24,497 nucleotides of DNA from Larix sibirica (taxonomy: Eukaryota > Streptophyta > Pinopsida > Pinales > Pinaceae), in contig NWUY0300109756.1 in the NCBI GenBank assembly GCA_004151065.3, positions 18,184 to 42,680 of the forward strand, in the 5' to 3' direction. The notes under the pieces were generated by a model. The model searched no databases. It was given only the letters and a program-made list of their open reading frames with translations, and was not told the DNA's origin. Within the stretch, counting starts at the first letter, position 1, and each line of letters opens with the position of its first letter. Positions 1 to 10,457 of this stretch are shown here, one piece after another. Position numbers and translations under genes: made by a program.

Positions 1-360
1 CATTCTTTTAGTCTTTTAACTACAAATAATGACATCCCACAATCATTTGTTCATGAAAAAATAGGGAATAAAATATGGGTAGTAGTGCATCCAACAAATC
101 AATAGAGACCAGTGTTAAAGAGACCAGAGATAGTGATAACAATCTTTCCACCATTAAGGGAGGAGGCCAAATTCTTTGAATGAGTGGTGCACATTATGGT
201 TTTCATAAATAGACATAGGTTATAGGATGGTCTTGTAATAGGTTATTTAGAGGTTGCATAGACATAAGCATAGTTAGACATTTTTAAGCCATAAGGCCAT
301 AATTTTGAGTAGTGCCATCCATTTAACAATTAGTATAAAAAGGATCACCTTCAACATGCT
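1..360 (+). other. Faint decayed coding trace, unrecognised
   Basis: Read in frame 1 from the first base, this stretch gives a run of protein-like sequence with hydrophobic, charged and proline residues in plausible proportions. Examples are KIWVVVHPTNQ near base 75-110 and FPPLREEAKFFE near 148-180. It is interrupted by many stops (first at about 103, then 181, 223 and a cluster from about 260). No frameshift is needed to keep the impression of coherence to about base 300. I do not recognise the protein. It would be the tail of something beginning left of the window, most likely an old transposon. This is a weak impression, not a gene call. Confidence 0.25.
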
Positions 361-2290
361 ATGTCATGAACACCACCCTTATCCATCAAGGCACTCTAAT
401 TCAAAATTTCTTCTTCATTTTCCAATTGGATGACTTGGTTTGAACCACTAGTTGGTATATAACATCAACACTTAGATTTCATGTACAAAACTAAAGATTG
501 AATTGTCATTGCAGGAAAACAATAATAAGAGAAACCCATAGAAGTTCATAAGAATGCTTAGGCATAAAAAAAATCATAACCAAATTATTTTACAAAATTG
601 ATGAATTAAAGAATAAATATATAAAATATAATTAACAACACATAATAGAGAACAATATTCCATGAAATTGATCAATTTGCATATACAACAACACAGATTT
701 CCATTCAATTTATTTATTCCATTAATAATTGTTAAGGAGAGATCCATTGAAAAAGATATGTTACAATTCCATATTAGATTCTATCGCCGGATATAAAATT
801 GATAGTTGCCTTCATAGCAGCTCCTCATTCAGATCTACTAGCAAATCAACAGACAACATTGTCTAACATTGTTCTCTAGTTCAATAAAATACATGATCAA
901 TGAAAACATTAATGTCCATCAATGGAAACATTCATAATAACAAATAGGAAGAACTTGTCACAACAACAAGGATAATCAAACTCCTGAAACTCAATAACAT
1001 TATGAACATCAAGGCAACACTATAAGGGACAACACTTCCATTGAAACAAGCAACTATCATGTTGCTCCCAATATGTAGAAGGGAAACCTTCATGCACAAG
1101 AACGTGTTTTCCACTGGCAAGATGCGAGTTACTAATGACTATCACTTAAGTGCCTTACGAGTAGAAGGAAGAGGAGGTAAAAAAATTAAAATATAGAACT
1201 AAAACCCAAGAAAATATTTTATTCCAAAGACTGAAATGAAGGAAAGTAGCATGTCCTAGAAACAAATCAAAAGGATAAGCTATTGAAAATGGGAAGAAAC
1301 CAACCCAAAAGAAGAAGAATTCTATGAATTCTCGCCCAATGGAGCTGCTAGTTTTGTTAGAGGTATTTTCACCTATAATGGTAGATGCTAATCCCAAATG
1401 AGAGGGTTGAGGTCTCGCTAACAGTGAAAGGATAAATTCATTATCACTCTTTCCCCAAAAATTTATTTATAGCTTAAATGCAAGAAAAAGGTAAGATGAA
1501 AACTTGTTGAAAGCTTTTGCTCCTAGTCTTTGTCATTGATGAATCAAGTGATTTTCCAACATTTGATCTTTCTTGATACTTGCACACAATTTCAATAAGA
1601 CAAACCTTATCAAACCATTATAGATTCTATAATTCAAATGCAATAACCATGACAAAGAATAATAATTACAAGAATTGTTGTAGGGGAGGGGAGAAGAGAA
1701 TCTATAATGATATAATCAAAATATGACAAAGAATGTTATACATGATATTTCGTATTCATCACTTGATCCTTGGTTCCTCTAGACTCAACCACTAATCAAA
1801 CTCTAACTTAGGACAAGGACACAAATCATAGATTCATAGTGGAGCCAAGAAGTGGCTCAACAAACTAGAAGAGAAAAATTTAAACTTGGAGATAAACAAA
1901 TAGAGTTTTTCTCAAGAAGAGGATTATATGCCTAATGATGTTTTCCCCCTCACACTGATGAACATGCTTTCATGAATTCTCACATGATTTGGAAATAAAT
2001 TTGCAAATAATTCCACCTCCCTTTCACAAAATTAATAAAATTGTGTTTATAAAACAATTGAAATGTAGAAAAATCTTGATGATGCAATTTACCTCTGTTT
2101 ATGAAATCTCTCATTCTCCCGGTCTCTACTTCTCTCAATATCTCCTCCCAACATCTCCTGCTCTCAATCTCTCCTTCTCCCAGTTTTCCTTGAACAATGT
2201 TTTTTCATACCAAATGGCTTTGCAGTGCCACGCACGAAAAAGGGCAGAAAAAGGGGGGAAATACAAAAAAAAGACAGTACATGCGTTGCT
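361..2290. other. No gene seen; AT-rich repeat-like DNA
   Basis: Nearly 2 kb of AT-rich sequence on which I can place no coding gene, RNA gene or element end. Short open frames on the minus strand at 932-1120 and 1155-1397 and on the plus strand from 1989 have low-complexity, Phe/Ser-rich or biased translations and no recognisable motifs. A purine-rich run (about 2235-2275) lies near the right edge. Confidence 0.6.
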
Positions 2291-2304
2291 TAAGTTATGT
2301 GTAA

Positions 2305-2440
2305 TGATGAATTTTTCTCAAACGCCACTTAAGCGATGTTTGTCAAAGCCAACCCGAAATTTTGACTAAAATTTATGCCTGTTTGACTTCATTTCGATGC
2401 CATGAGGTGAATTTTTTCTCAAACGTTAGTGGAAACGTCG
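2305..2440. repeat. Imperfect direct repeat around a CAAACG core
   Basis: A segment at about 2305-2338 (GAATTTTTCTCAAACG followed by a CCACTTAAGCGATG tail) is echoed at about 2407-2440 (GAATTTTTTCTCAAACG followed by TTAGTGGAAACGTCG). The spacing is about 100 bases. The block ends directly against the first recognisable LINE A codons at 2463, so it could be LINE target sequence or the end of another element. No function is implied. Confidence 0.4.
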
Positions 2441-2462
2441 AATTTGAGGTCCAAATGTAGTA

Positions 2463-3480
2463 GTGTATAGATCCATTTCTCCTTGCAATCTTATTTATAT
2501 ATTCATCTCAAAGGTTATAGTGAATAGGATCAAAGGTATGCTATCTTCCTTCATTTCTGAAGAACAATTTGGGTTTTTATCCAATAGACATATACATGAT
2601 GTTGTTGGATCAGCTAAGGAAGGCATCCATTCCATTATGATAAATAAAATTCATGTTGTTGTCTTAAAAATTGACTTGTCGAAATATTATAACAAATTCA
2701 ACTGGACTTTTCTCGAGATAGTCCTTCTTTCATTGGGTATGGGATTGAAAACAGTTAATTAGCTCCTAGGATGTGTCTCCCCCAAATGTTTTTCTGTTCT
2801 TATGAATGGAACTCCTTTAGATTCTTCGGAGCTAGAAGAGGTATTAGACAAGGTTGTTCTCTTTCCCCCTTTTTTTCATGTTGATTGAGGAAGGTTTAAG
2901 TATATTAATTGTTTTTTCCAAGTGTTCAGGTAGACTAAAAGGAATAAAAGGGGCAGACCATATCACTTTGACTCACCTCTTTTTCATTAGATTTCCCATG
3001 GGGGAAGATTGATTCTCATAAAATACGTCCTTGAGAGTATTCGTATCTATTGGTTATCTCTTGCACATGTACCTAAAGGAATTCTTAATAAAATCCAGAA
3101 AAATGCTTTAGTTTTCTATGGACTGGTAAAAACGAAAAGAAGGTATACCAATGGTTAAATGGTCTAACTTGGAAAGACCAAAAGAATGTGACAGTTGGGG
3201 CTTTAAAAGCATATTTTTATTTGGTGAAGCTTTGGCAGGTAAGAATTTATTGATACCTCTCTTTAATAATGGTTTATGAGGAAAGATAGTGAGGGAAAAA
3301 TATTTTAAGGATCTATCTATATAGGAATGGATAAGACTAGAACATAAATATTTCAAAAATGCATCTAATGTCTACATAGGATTGTTACAAGCCTTCCCTC
3401 TATTAGGTAGTTGGGTGAATTAGAAAATAGGATGAGGGAAAAAATTGAAGATCTGGTAGGACCCATGGATTGGCACCCCT
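2463..3480 (+). pseudogene. LINE A reverse transcriptase fragment
   Basis: The longest open part (2463-2762) translates to recognisable LINE RT: an ISKVIVNRIK stretch, the EEQFGFLSNR block, a conserved IH..V..AKEGIHS helix, and motif A as LKIDLSKYYN with its catalytic Asp retained. The RQGC block follows, shifted and damaged, near 2850. The expected (F/Y)xDD catalytic motif should follow the THLFF sequence near 2970-2990. Instead the sequence jumps to the thumb region (LESIRIYWLSLAHVPKGIL at about 3030-3090, then a FLW-type block). Compared with LINE B (motif at 9380, thumb at about 9715), roughly 330 bases are missing. Translation from 3100 to 3480 is still LINE-like but full of stops. Confidence 0.8.
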
Positions 3481-3791
3481 GAAAATTACAAACTGTCGAA
3501 GGGGTTGTTGACAATTCTTCAGGAAAATGGAATATTCTTTATGGCTGAAGCAAGAACATATTTAAATCTAAGAAGTTAGGTTCAAACCTAGGTTTAACTT
3601 AATGAATTAAATTCGCATGGTGACAATGATATTGAATGGAACAATTAATTTACTACTCTTTCACATAATGCAATATGTTTACAAGACATAGATGATGAAC
3701 TGAGGTGGACATGGAATCGAGCTACTAGCGTTCTTATCACCAAGCTGGGATATGAGGCTCTTGATTTTGTAGATATGTTAGTTGAAAGATT

Positions 3792-4073
3792 ATGGTTTTG
3801 GTCACACATCTAGAAATATCAATGTCCATTAAAGACTATTTTTTATGCTTGGCATTGTCAAATAGAATTCTCACTTGGGAAAATGGGAAAAAAAGGAATT
3901 GGAATGGCCTAAATTGGTGTATTCTCTGTAAAGAAAGTGATGAATCAATTGATCATATTTTAGTTACATGTCATTTTCACATCAGGTATGATAGGATGTT
4001 TTACAATCTCTACACTGTCCCAGATCCTAGAACAAACCAAATCTTATTCAATGTTTGGAAGCCTGGGAAGTAG
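3792..4073 (+). pseudogene. LINE A zf-RVT zinc-binding segment
   Basis: This open stretch of about 93 codons carries the zinc-binding region usually found between the RT and RNase H of plant LINEs (zf-RVT family). Visible features are the aromatic-rich lead (KDYFLCLALSNRILTW), NWNGLNWC, then CILC and a downstream H-I-L-V-T-C. These provide all four expected ligands as Cys-x2-Cys and His-x4-Cys. The frame starts inside the domain and stops at 4071-4073, so it is one exonless fragment of the broken ORF2 and not a separate gene. The linker to RNase H continues at 4105 in another frame. Confidence 0.75.
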
Positions 4074-4104
4074 ACTCAGAAAATAGAAATTCCCAATCTC
4101 TTCC

Positions 4105-4738
4105 ATGCTATGTTTTGTGGATCTTATGGTAACCATAAACAAATTAAGTTTTGAATATAAATCATGGGAACCAATTTTAGTGGCACACAAAATTAGATGT
4201 TTATTCAAGGAGGGTCAAAAGACAAAACCTAAGAAGAACTGCAGAATTATAAAACAACCATTCATAAACCGGAATATGACCAGGGTATATTTTGATGGTG
4301 CCTGCCAAGGAGATTCGTCTATGTGCAGCACATAATAAATTATTTAACTCTTGAACAATCATTTCTATACATTAAAATTTGGTGTAGGAAGGGGTACTAA
4401 CAATAGAACAGAGCTTTGTGCCCTATGGATTTTATTGAAATGTGCATTGGATATTAATTTGAACACTCTCCAAGTGTTTGATGACTCCAAATTGTTGATG
4501 GACTGGTGTAATGGAATTTGTCAAATTACAACTACAACTACTACCTTTTCTCCAATGTATTGGAGAATCAATATTAGGTTATGAGCATCTCACATTTGGA
4601 GACTTATATAGGGAATTAAATCGGAAGGTAGGTAGGATCTCAAAAGAAGCTATTTTACTAAAGGATGGAGTGTTGGTAACACATGAATTCAGAGGGGGAG
4701 AGGAGTTTCCACCCGTCATTTTTTCCATCTACTATTGA
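4105..4738 (+). pseudogene. LINE A RNase H domain, frameshifted
   Basis: An RNase H domain of the plant LINE type lies over three frames. The first catalytic Asp sits in VYFDGACQG near 4288-4314 and the catalytic Glu in NNRTELCALW near 4399-4428. The second Asp sits in QVFDDSKLLMDW near 4471-4506, and the last motif appears as DLYRELNRKVGRISKEA near 4595-4650. In intact relatives the last motif reads N-x-x-A-D-x-(I/L)-S-K. Here the A-D pair is V-G, so the final catalytic Asp is lost. An ACAACTACAACTACTACC run near 4527-4545 lies where the frame breaks and looks like local slippage. The domain is dead. Confidence 0.75.
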
Positions 4739-4777
4739 TTTAGAAAACTTTTATTTTGTCTCTATCTTTCTATTAAT

Positions 4778-4946
4778 AAATAGTTTTTGGGTCTACTATC
4801 CTTGACTGGATCTTCTTCTTTTTTTGTGACTTGAAGTAGTTTGGAAGATAGTTTTATCTTGAGAAATAGATTTTTGGTCTCCTATCCTTGCTTGGATCTG
4901 TTTTTTCTGTGAATTAAAGAAGTTTGGAAGATAGTTTTATCTTGAG
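4778..4946. repeat. 85-base tandem duplication in LINE A 3' UTR
   Basis: Copy 1 (4778-4863) and copy 2 (4864-4946) are adjacent direct repeats of 86 and 83 bases. Both begin AAATAG then TTTTTGG, share TCTxCTATCCTTG and TTGGAAGATAGTTTTATCTT, and end at CTTGAG. They differ by scattered substitutions and a short pyrimidine-tract indel. They lie between the RNase H stop and the ATA tract, that is, in the 3' UTR of the LINE, which the LINE RT uses for template recognition. Confidence 0.75.
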
Positions 4947-5077
4947 AGATGGAAATATTTTTTGTATTAAAAGGTCCATTGACGCTTAAATCAGTATTGA
5001 GCCATGAAGTTGTACATGTATATTTTGATTTCACCTCGAAATAGAAAATATAATATATTTTCTTCTCAGGGAAAAAG

Positions 5078-5095
5078 ATAATAATAATAATAATA
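5078..5095. repeat. (ATA)6 microsatellite, possible LINE 3' tail
   Basis: Six perfect ATA units follow the LINE A 3' UTR and precede unrelated sequence leading to LINE B. A short A-rich or trinucleotide tail is common at LINE 3' ends, so this may mark the end of LINE A. It may equally be an ordinary microsatellite. Confidence 0.6.
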
Positions 5096-5254
5096 GAGAA
5101 TAAAGATTATTTATTTATTTTAGTTCATGATAGTTTGTTGGAAGATATGGAGCATCTAAATTTTTTTCGCAAGACTAGGGTTTGGTTCTTCGAACCGCAT
5201 ACCTAGCTTTTCAAGAGAACGTTGTGCTAGACTTCCTAGCCTTCTTTTCTAGGG

Positions 5255-7118
5255 TTGAATATCGAAGACAATGACGAGCTACTGGAATATTCTCTTGATC
5301 CCGTGGAGGGAGAGAATATATGTGATGTTCCATTTGGAAGGAAGGTGGCATACTGGGATATTGTCGAAGAAGGATACCTAGGGGAAGGGCTAACGCAAGA
5401 GGAAGTAGTTGGATATGTTGGTAGGCCTTTTTTGTCGTATTTGAGGAGCAATTTTTCCCCAACCTGGAACCTCCAAGATCGGTGCCAGAAATGGACCAAG
5501 AGTATCATCATTTGTCATGGTCCCCAGCATGCCAGTTATTTTCCCAACCCTCTATGGCTTGGTTCCCGCCTTTAGGTATAGGCCCTTTCCTAGAAGAACC
5601 TAACCTTCATGGAAAACATGTTGTTTCCCTCTTCTCTATCGCAAAGCCTTTTATTCATTTTTCTTCATAGATTGGTAGTTTTGGCACTCTTCCCCAAAGT
5701 GTGTATTTTCCAGGAGAAGTTCCTTTGGACCCAAATTCCTTTCTCACATTTTATGGTGGCTCCATAGCTCATATAGGAAGTATTTTTGGTGGATTCTCCC
5801 AAACACAGTCTTCCCATTCCAAATGGGGAGTATTCCCTAGCCCTAAGGCTCAGAATCCTACAAGGGGGAAGGAAGCCTCTAAGACACAAAAGCAGTGCAC
5901 AATTTCATATTCAAAAGGAAAGGGAAGTGTCGAAAAGAAAAAAATGCATTAAGTCAAAGGGAAAGGCTGTTAAATTAGTCTTAGGCAATGATATTCAACT
6001 TCACAACATGGTGTCTATGGTGGAAAAAGACATCATTGGAAGGGTCTAAGGGAATTTCTTTGGAGTAAAAACCCTTAAGGAATGGGATGCACATTCATGG
6101 GGGCAAAAGCTAGGATATCTTATGAAGGTTCTTGTGTTGGCAAAGGGTTGGTTTTATTTCTTGTTCAAGGACATAGGAGATGCTCATTGGATTTTTCAAA
6201 GGAAATAGTGTATCAAGTATGCATTGATGACACTCAAATTGTGGTCCCCATTGTTCGATGCTAGTCGTGAAAGACTAGACATTACTCCTATTTGGGTTTG
6301 CCTTCTAGGTCTACCCCTTAACTATTGGTCTCCAAAGGTATTTAGGCACATCAAGAATTCTTTGGGAGAATTTCTCGAAGTGGATATGTATTTCAATTCA
6401 TCGAGTGAAATGTTTGTGGCAAGGATTTTGGTTAGGATGGATATTATATGGGCTAGAGAAGAAAACGAGATTGAAAGGGGCTCTAGCGTTCCTTCCCAAA
6501 GGTTGGATTATGAAGGAATCCACTTTTCGGTGCCATCGATGCCATCCGTATAGAAATATAATTGCTCATTGTCACTTTCCTTTTAGGACGAAGTCCAACT
6601 CGATCTCTCCTAGAGATTTAAACAAGCATCCTCACTCTATTGGAAGGGTGGAAAAAGTTGGGTCAGCTCCGAAGGTTCGAAGGTTCGAAGCGATTCGTAG
6701 CGTAATAAAGGAGAATGAAAAAGAGTCGAAACCCTTTCCCAATACGAGTTATTTCCTTGTTTTAGTGTAGCCTATGGGACCTATTCTTCCCTCGAAGGTA
6801 TTATTGCAAACAGAGATGAAAGGATGCCAAGATGTGATCGGGGATGAACATGCGGATGTTTCAGCTCCATCCCCTTCTACTTATTTGTATTCTTGCTCTC
6901 CCTTTCAAGAATTGTCAAGTGCTCAGCAGTCCATTCCTCCTTTTCTTGTGGGTTCCATGGAATCTCTTTCCCTTTTACCTCCCTTAAGCATGGCATCATG
7001 CCTTAGTATTTGGGAGGATTTTGTGACCTCGAAGCCTCTAGGCTCTATTAAGTCAAAATATACAAAGGACTCGAAAGATGATGCGGTAAGATATAATCTG
7101 ATGCATAGGAAGGATTAG
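5255..7118 (+). pseudogene. LINE B ORF1 (DUF4283, CCHC), broken
   Basis: ORF1 of plant L1-type LINEs encodes a nucleic-acid-binding chaperone of the retrotransposition particle. A variable acidic then proline/serine-rich part spans 5255-6000. The DUF4283 domain runs from 6017 (MVEKDIIGRV) to about 6440, with the hallmark aligned blocks LKLWSPLFDAS, PIWVCLLGLPLNYW and ARILVRMD, and in-frame stops at 6047-6049 and about 6207. One extra T in the TTTT run at 6524-6527 shifts the frame into a zinc knuckle at 6531-6572. The P/S-rich C-terminal part continues to 7118 through a stop at about 6768. No ATG fits the start, so the 5' boundary is uncertain. Confidence 0.75.
6531..6572 (+). other. Degenerate CCHC zinc knuckle of LINE B ORF1
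   Basis: The 14-residue segment CHRCHPYRNIIAHC has the Cys-x2-Cys and final Cys of a CCHC knuckle. The usual Gly-His pair (residues 8 and 9) is Arg-Asn, so the zinc-ligand His is lost (AAT at 6555-6557). The spacing Cys-x2-Cys-x4-[N]-x4-Cys is otherwise exact, which makes the assignment firm despite the missing ligand. Confidence 0.75.
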
Positions 7119-7306
7119 AGCGAAGCTAAAAAATATTGTGGGGGTTTGGGGTCAAATATAGGAAATCTCTTTATGGGGAGGGGAAGAGGTCGTACATCAA
7201 ATTTTTCAAAAGCCCGGGATAAAGCTAGGGCTAATATGGAAGCTGGTAAACAATCTTCTATTGGCGGGGTGTTTAGAGTAGCGAAAGCCCTAGTTAGGGT
7301 TTGCAA

Positions 7307-8070
7307 ATGAAAACTCTCTTTTTTCAATTGAAAGGGTATAGCGAGACCATCCAAAAAATCGTTGCTCAAGAGATTGGTTGACTCCAAATCTCCAGATATC
7401 ATTCTACTGCATGAAATATTGGGAGAGGGGGACATTTTTGTTAAAACCTTGGAGGTAATTTTCAAAGGTTGGACCTTTGTGGCCTATGATGTAAGAGGCT
7501 AGTATGGAGGCTTGGAAACTAGTTGGAATCCTAAGTCAATCTAGATCAATAGTACTTAGGGTTTGAATTCAGGATTGGAAATTGAATTTCTCTCATAAGA
7601 TTTAGGCATGGAGCTCTTAGTCCTTAATATCTATGGTCCTTATGTGGAAAGGTTTCCTCTATGGGATGAATTGATGAGGATTTCATGAGCTCTACATCTA
7701 TTATATTGGGTGGTGACCTCAATTTATCGTTGGGTCCTTTTTAAGTTTGGAGTCTAAAGGCCTCGGTGTAATCCCTCTCGAACTATTTTATTCATGAGTT
7801 TGAGGAAAGGGGTCTCTTGGATATCAATCCTATTAGGTTAAAGTCGAGTTGGATAAATAAGAGGATTGGGGAATACCGTATAGCCAAGATTCTTGATCAT
7901 AGGTTTATGGTTTATAAAAATCTTGTGGAGAAAGTCGTAAACTTGAGGAAATGGGTCAGCAATGGTGGTGAGTCCTACCGCTTTCTGATTGTTCTGGAGA
8001 TCAAGGGAGGGGGTCAAAATCGAGCAAGCCCCTTAAAATTTAACTTGGTATGGTTAAAGGAGGAATAATT
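7307..8070 (+). pseudogene. LINE B ORF2 endonuclease domain, broken
   Basis: This is the apurinic/apyrimidinic-type endonuclease that nicks target DNA for priming. The likely ORF2 start is the ATG at 7307, leading into an N-terminal strand, then after a frame change KKSLLKRLVDSKSPDIILLHE, in which the final Glu matches the catalytic Q-E of the family. Downstream are GWTFVAYDVRG, NIYGPYVERFPLWDEL, and the metal/DNA-binding GGDLN motif at 7709-7723. These are followed by an L-D-I-N-P-I-x-L-x-S-S-W block and an AKILDHRF(M)V block (817 bases into the domain's frame at 7817-8068) that end the EN fold. Several stops (about 7500, 7543, 7558) and frame changes disable it. Confidence 0.75.
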
Positions 8071-8590
8071 TGTTTCTATGATGTGAGATCTATGGACTCC
8101 TTTTGACCATGTTTCACATGCCTCGGCTTTTGCTCATTTCGCTGAACATTTAAAAAATCTGAAGCATGCTACCAATGGTTGGGCTCATTAGAAGAAGTTG
8201 AATTATGAGAAGGCCCTTAAACCTGTGGAAGATTCTCTTCAGGCCATTTATGATTCTAAATGGGGTGGATTTCTGTCAAATTAAAAAAAATACTCTCTCA
8301 TCCAATTGGAAAACAAATGAAGAAATCTATTAGAAGAACAAGAAGCAGCATGAAGATTGAAAAGAAGGGTACTATGGATCAAGTGTGGGGATGAAAAAAA
8401 TAAAACATTTCAAGCCTGTGCCAAGGGTCATAGTATAATGAATACTATTTGGAGTCTATCTGAACAAGATGGAGCAGAGGTATCCTCTTTTGAAGGATTG
8501 GCTAGTTTGGGAAAGAATCATTTTTAGTCTTTTTTTAAGGCTCATGAAGATTCCTCAATTGTAGAAATCATTAGGATAGCTCAAATTTTT
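8071..8590 (+). pseudogene. LINE B EN-RT linker, decayed
   Basis: This stretch lies between the endonuclease end and the open RT frame. Helical, Lys/Glu-rich LINE linker sequence can be followed in changing frames (for example a KWGDEKN-type block near 8380-8400 and HAHGRRRxNxI-like sequence near 8405-8450), as is usual between EN and RT in plant LINEs. It holds no separate gene. Confidence 0.5.
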
Positions 8591-9500
8591 ATGAGTTTTG
8601 TCAATGAAGATGATAATAGAGATCTAATGGATGAGATAATAGAACAAGAGTTGATTGAGGTGCTACACATTTTTCAAAGGGACAAGAGCCCTGGGTCGGA
8701 TGGATGGCCAATCAAATTCTTTCTTGTGATGTTTGAGGTGTTGGGGGGCGATTTATTAAAGGTGGTTGAAGAATCTCATATGACAGGAAAGGTGCTAGCC
8801 TCTTTCAAAACAAAATTATTGCTCTTATTCCAAAAGGATATAATCCTATATCCTTTGATGAGTTTAGGTCGATCTCTCTACAGTGGCATTTACAAAGTAG
8901 TGGCCAAAATTATTACCAAATGCATCAAGTTCATCCTCTCCAAGTCTATCTCCTATGAGCGATTTGGTTTCTTGGAAGGGAGGAAGATCCATGAAGTGAT
9001 TGGGGTGGCTCAAGAAGGGATGCACAACATCAAGACAAGAAATTCCAAAGGAGCTATGATTAAAATTTATCTCTCTAAAGCTAATGATCAGGTAAATATG
9101 ATCTATATCAAACTCCTATTAACTCATTTATGGTTCGAGGTACCCTTCATCCATTGGTTCATGAGTTGTATCACATCGATCTCCTTTGTAGTTACAATTA
9201 ATGGGGTGGCCTCCTCATTCTTTCGTGCATAAAAAGGGTTACGTCAAGGATGTACACTCCCTCCTCTCCTTTTTTTGTTGGTTGTTGAAGGTTTAAACTG
9301 ATCATTTGAAGAATCTAAAAGAACATGAGGATTTAAGGGCACTCATATTTCTCAGGATCTGTTTATCTCTCACCTACTCTTTGTAGATGACATTCTAATT
9401 TCTTGCGATGTCTCTCGAAAAGATCAGGATACATTGGACAATATGCTAGCTCACTTTTTTTGCACTAATGGGATGCAAATAAATGAAAGGAAATATACAA
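8591..9500 (+). pseudogene. LINE B reverse transcriptase domain
   Basis: This is the RNA-dependent DNA polymerase of the LINE. The open part (8591-9232, 213 codons) begins just before the DKSPGSDGWPIKFF block. It continues through ISYERFGFLEGRKIHEVIG and AQEGMHNI to motif A, which reads KIYLSKAND. The normally invariant first Asp is Tyr (TAT at 9068-9070), so the polymerase is inactive. A stop at 9230-9232 (TAA) precedes KGLRQGCTLPPLLF, and the catalytic motif reads FVDD at 9380-9391 with both Asp residues present and Val in place of the usual Ala. QINERKYTIS, the template-grip block, follows near 9475-9505. Confidence 0.85.
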
Positions 9501-10457
9501 TATCTTGTCTAAGCATGGATGAGAATGACTTGATATATTGTTAGGGCCTTTTCACATTCTCGATGGTTGATTTGGATGCGGGGATAAAATATTTGGGTTT
9601 CCATTTAAAACCCAACAATTATCAGAAAAAGGACTGGATGTGGTTGATTTCAAAATTGGAGAAAATATTATAGATATGGAATCACAAATGTCTCTCTAGG
9701 GTAGGAATATTGGGCCTGGTCAAGTCGATTCTGGAGGCAATTCCATTTTAGTATATGCATTTAGCATGGATTCCAAAGGCATTCTGGAAAAATCCCTACA
9801 TTTATGTTTCAAGTTTTTGTGGAGAGGTCACAAGGATCATTTTTTTGTGCCTTGGGTAAGATGGGAAAGAATAGATATACCAAAATCCCTTGGTAGATGG
9901 GGTTTAAAAAACATATTTATTTTCTCAAAATATCTAGCGGCCAAAGGAGCTTGGAGGCTTTTGTATACTAAAATTTTATGGACCACAGTTGTCAAACATA
10001 GGTATATTTCTCCTACTTCCTTTGAAGATTGGATTTGGTCTCCCTCCAAAAGGTAGGTAGATGTATCCATCATCTATAAATAAATCATTCAATCTTTTGA
10101 TGTCATTGGAAATGGTCTAGCATGGAGAATTGGAAATGGTAGAATTTTTAGGATTGGTTTGTATCCCTGGCTGGGAAGTAGATGCAAACACCTTCTGCCA
10201 CCATCCCTCCTCAATTCTATTCAAGATTGAGGTTTCCTTTATTTAAATCAAGTAGCAGATCCTTTATCCACCACCTTTGGAGTCAAGGGTGGATTCGACT
10301 TGATATCTTGACCTTTCCATTGAAGAAGGTTATTTATGGAATTCTTACACAAAATCTCTCCAGGAAGCTCATATTCGTCTAACAAATAGGGAAGATGAAT
10401 TGATCTGGGTGTTAGTCCTAGAGGCATTCTAAGTTTGTTTCTTATAATTGCGCATAG
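9501..10457 (+). pseudogene. LINE B post-RT thumb region
   Basis: This continuation of ORF2 carries typical plant LINE blocks: IKYLGFHLKPNNY near 9585-9625, CLSRVGILGLVKSILEAIP near 9690-9745, FLWRGHKD near 9817-9840, VPWVRWERIDIPKSLGRWGL near 9848-9910, and LAAKGAWRLLYT near 9940-9970. The stretch 9766-10056 is open for 96 codons. It goes on through an RIGNGRIFRIG block (about 10125-10160) and a GFLYLNQV block to the break at 10457. Stops occur near 9541, 9672 and 9750. The opposite strand is also open here (9837-10073) but its translation is not protein-like. Confidence 0.75.

Larger units (their letters stand above)
2463..5095 (+). mobile_element. LINE A: 5'-truncated, internally deleted LINE
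   Basis: This is a non-LTR retrotransposon relic on the plus strand. In order it holds the middle of the reverse transcriptase (2463-2990), RT thumb and linker sequence (about 3020-3480), a zinc-binding zf-RVT segment (3792-4073), an RNase H domain (about 4285-4700), a 3' UTR with an 85-base tandem duplication (4778-4946) and an (ATA)6 tract at 5078-5095 that may be the tail. ORF1, the endonuclease and the fingers of the RT are absent, so the copy is 5' truncated, as LINE insertions often are. Stops and frameshifts are scattered throughout, so it is immobile. I found no clear target-site duplication. The RNase H downstream of the RT is typical of plant LINEs of the L1 clade. Confidence 0.85.
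5255..10457 (+). mobile_element. LINE B: long LINE from ORF1 to RT thumb
   Basis: This is the most complete LINE relic here, on the plus strand and directly downstream of LINE A. It contains ORF1 (5255-7118; DUF4283 and a degenerate CCHC knuckle), then ORF2 with endonuclease (7307 to about 8070), RT (8591 to about 9460) and the post-RT region (about 9560-10457). Recognisable protein ends at a DELIWV then SPRGI sequence near 10400-10430 and SKFVSYNCA ending at 10454, just before where zf-RVT should start. The zf-RVT and RNase H are missing from this place; a similar portion (LINE C) resumes at 15454. Many stops and frameshifts make it non-autonomous and old. No 5' UTR, promoter or target-site duplication could be fixed. 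Confidence 0.85.

Noticed and set aside
932-1397. Two minus-strand open frames of 62 and 80 codons
   Set aside because: Translations are Phe/Ser-rich as expected from AT-rich DNA read backwards, with no motif and no neighbours that support a gene.
1989-2369. 126-codon plus-strand open frame
   Set aside because: Composition shifts with the local base content (pyrimidine-rich, then purine-rich tract), no motif is visible, and the end lies in the direct-repeat block.
3108-3356. Minus-strand open frame opposite LINE A
   Set aside because: Shadow of the LINE coding sequence on the other strand.
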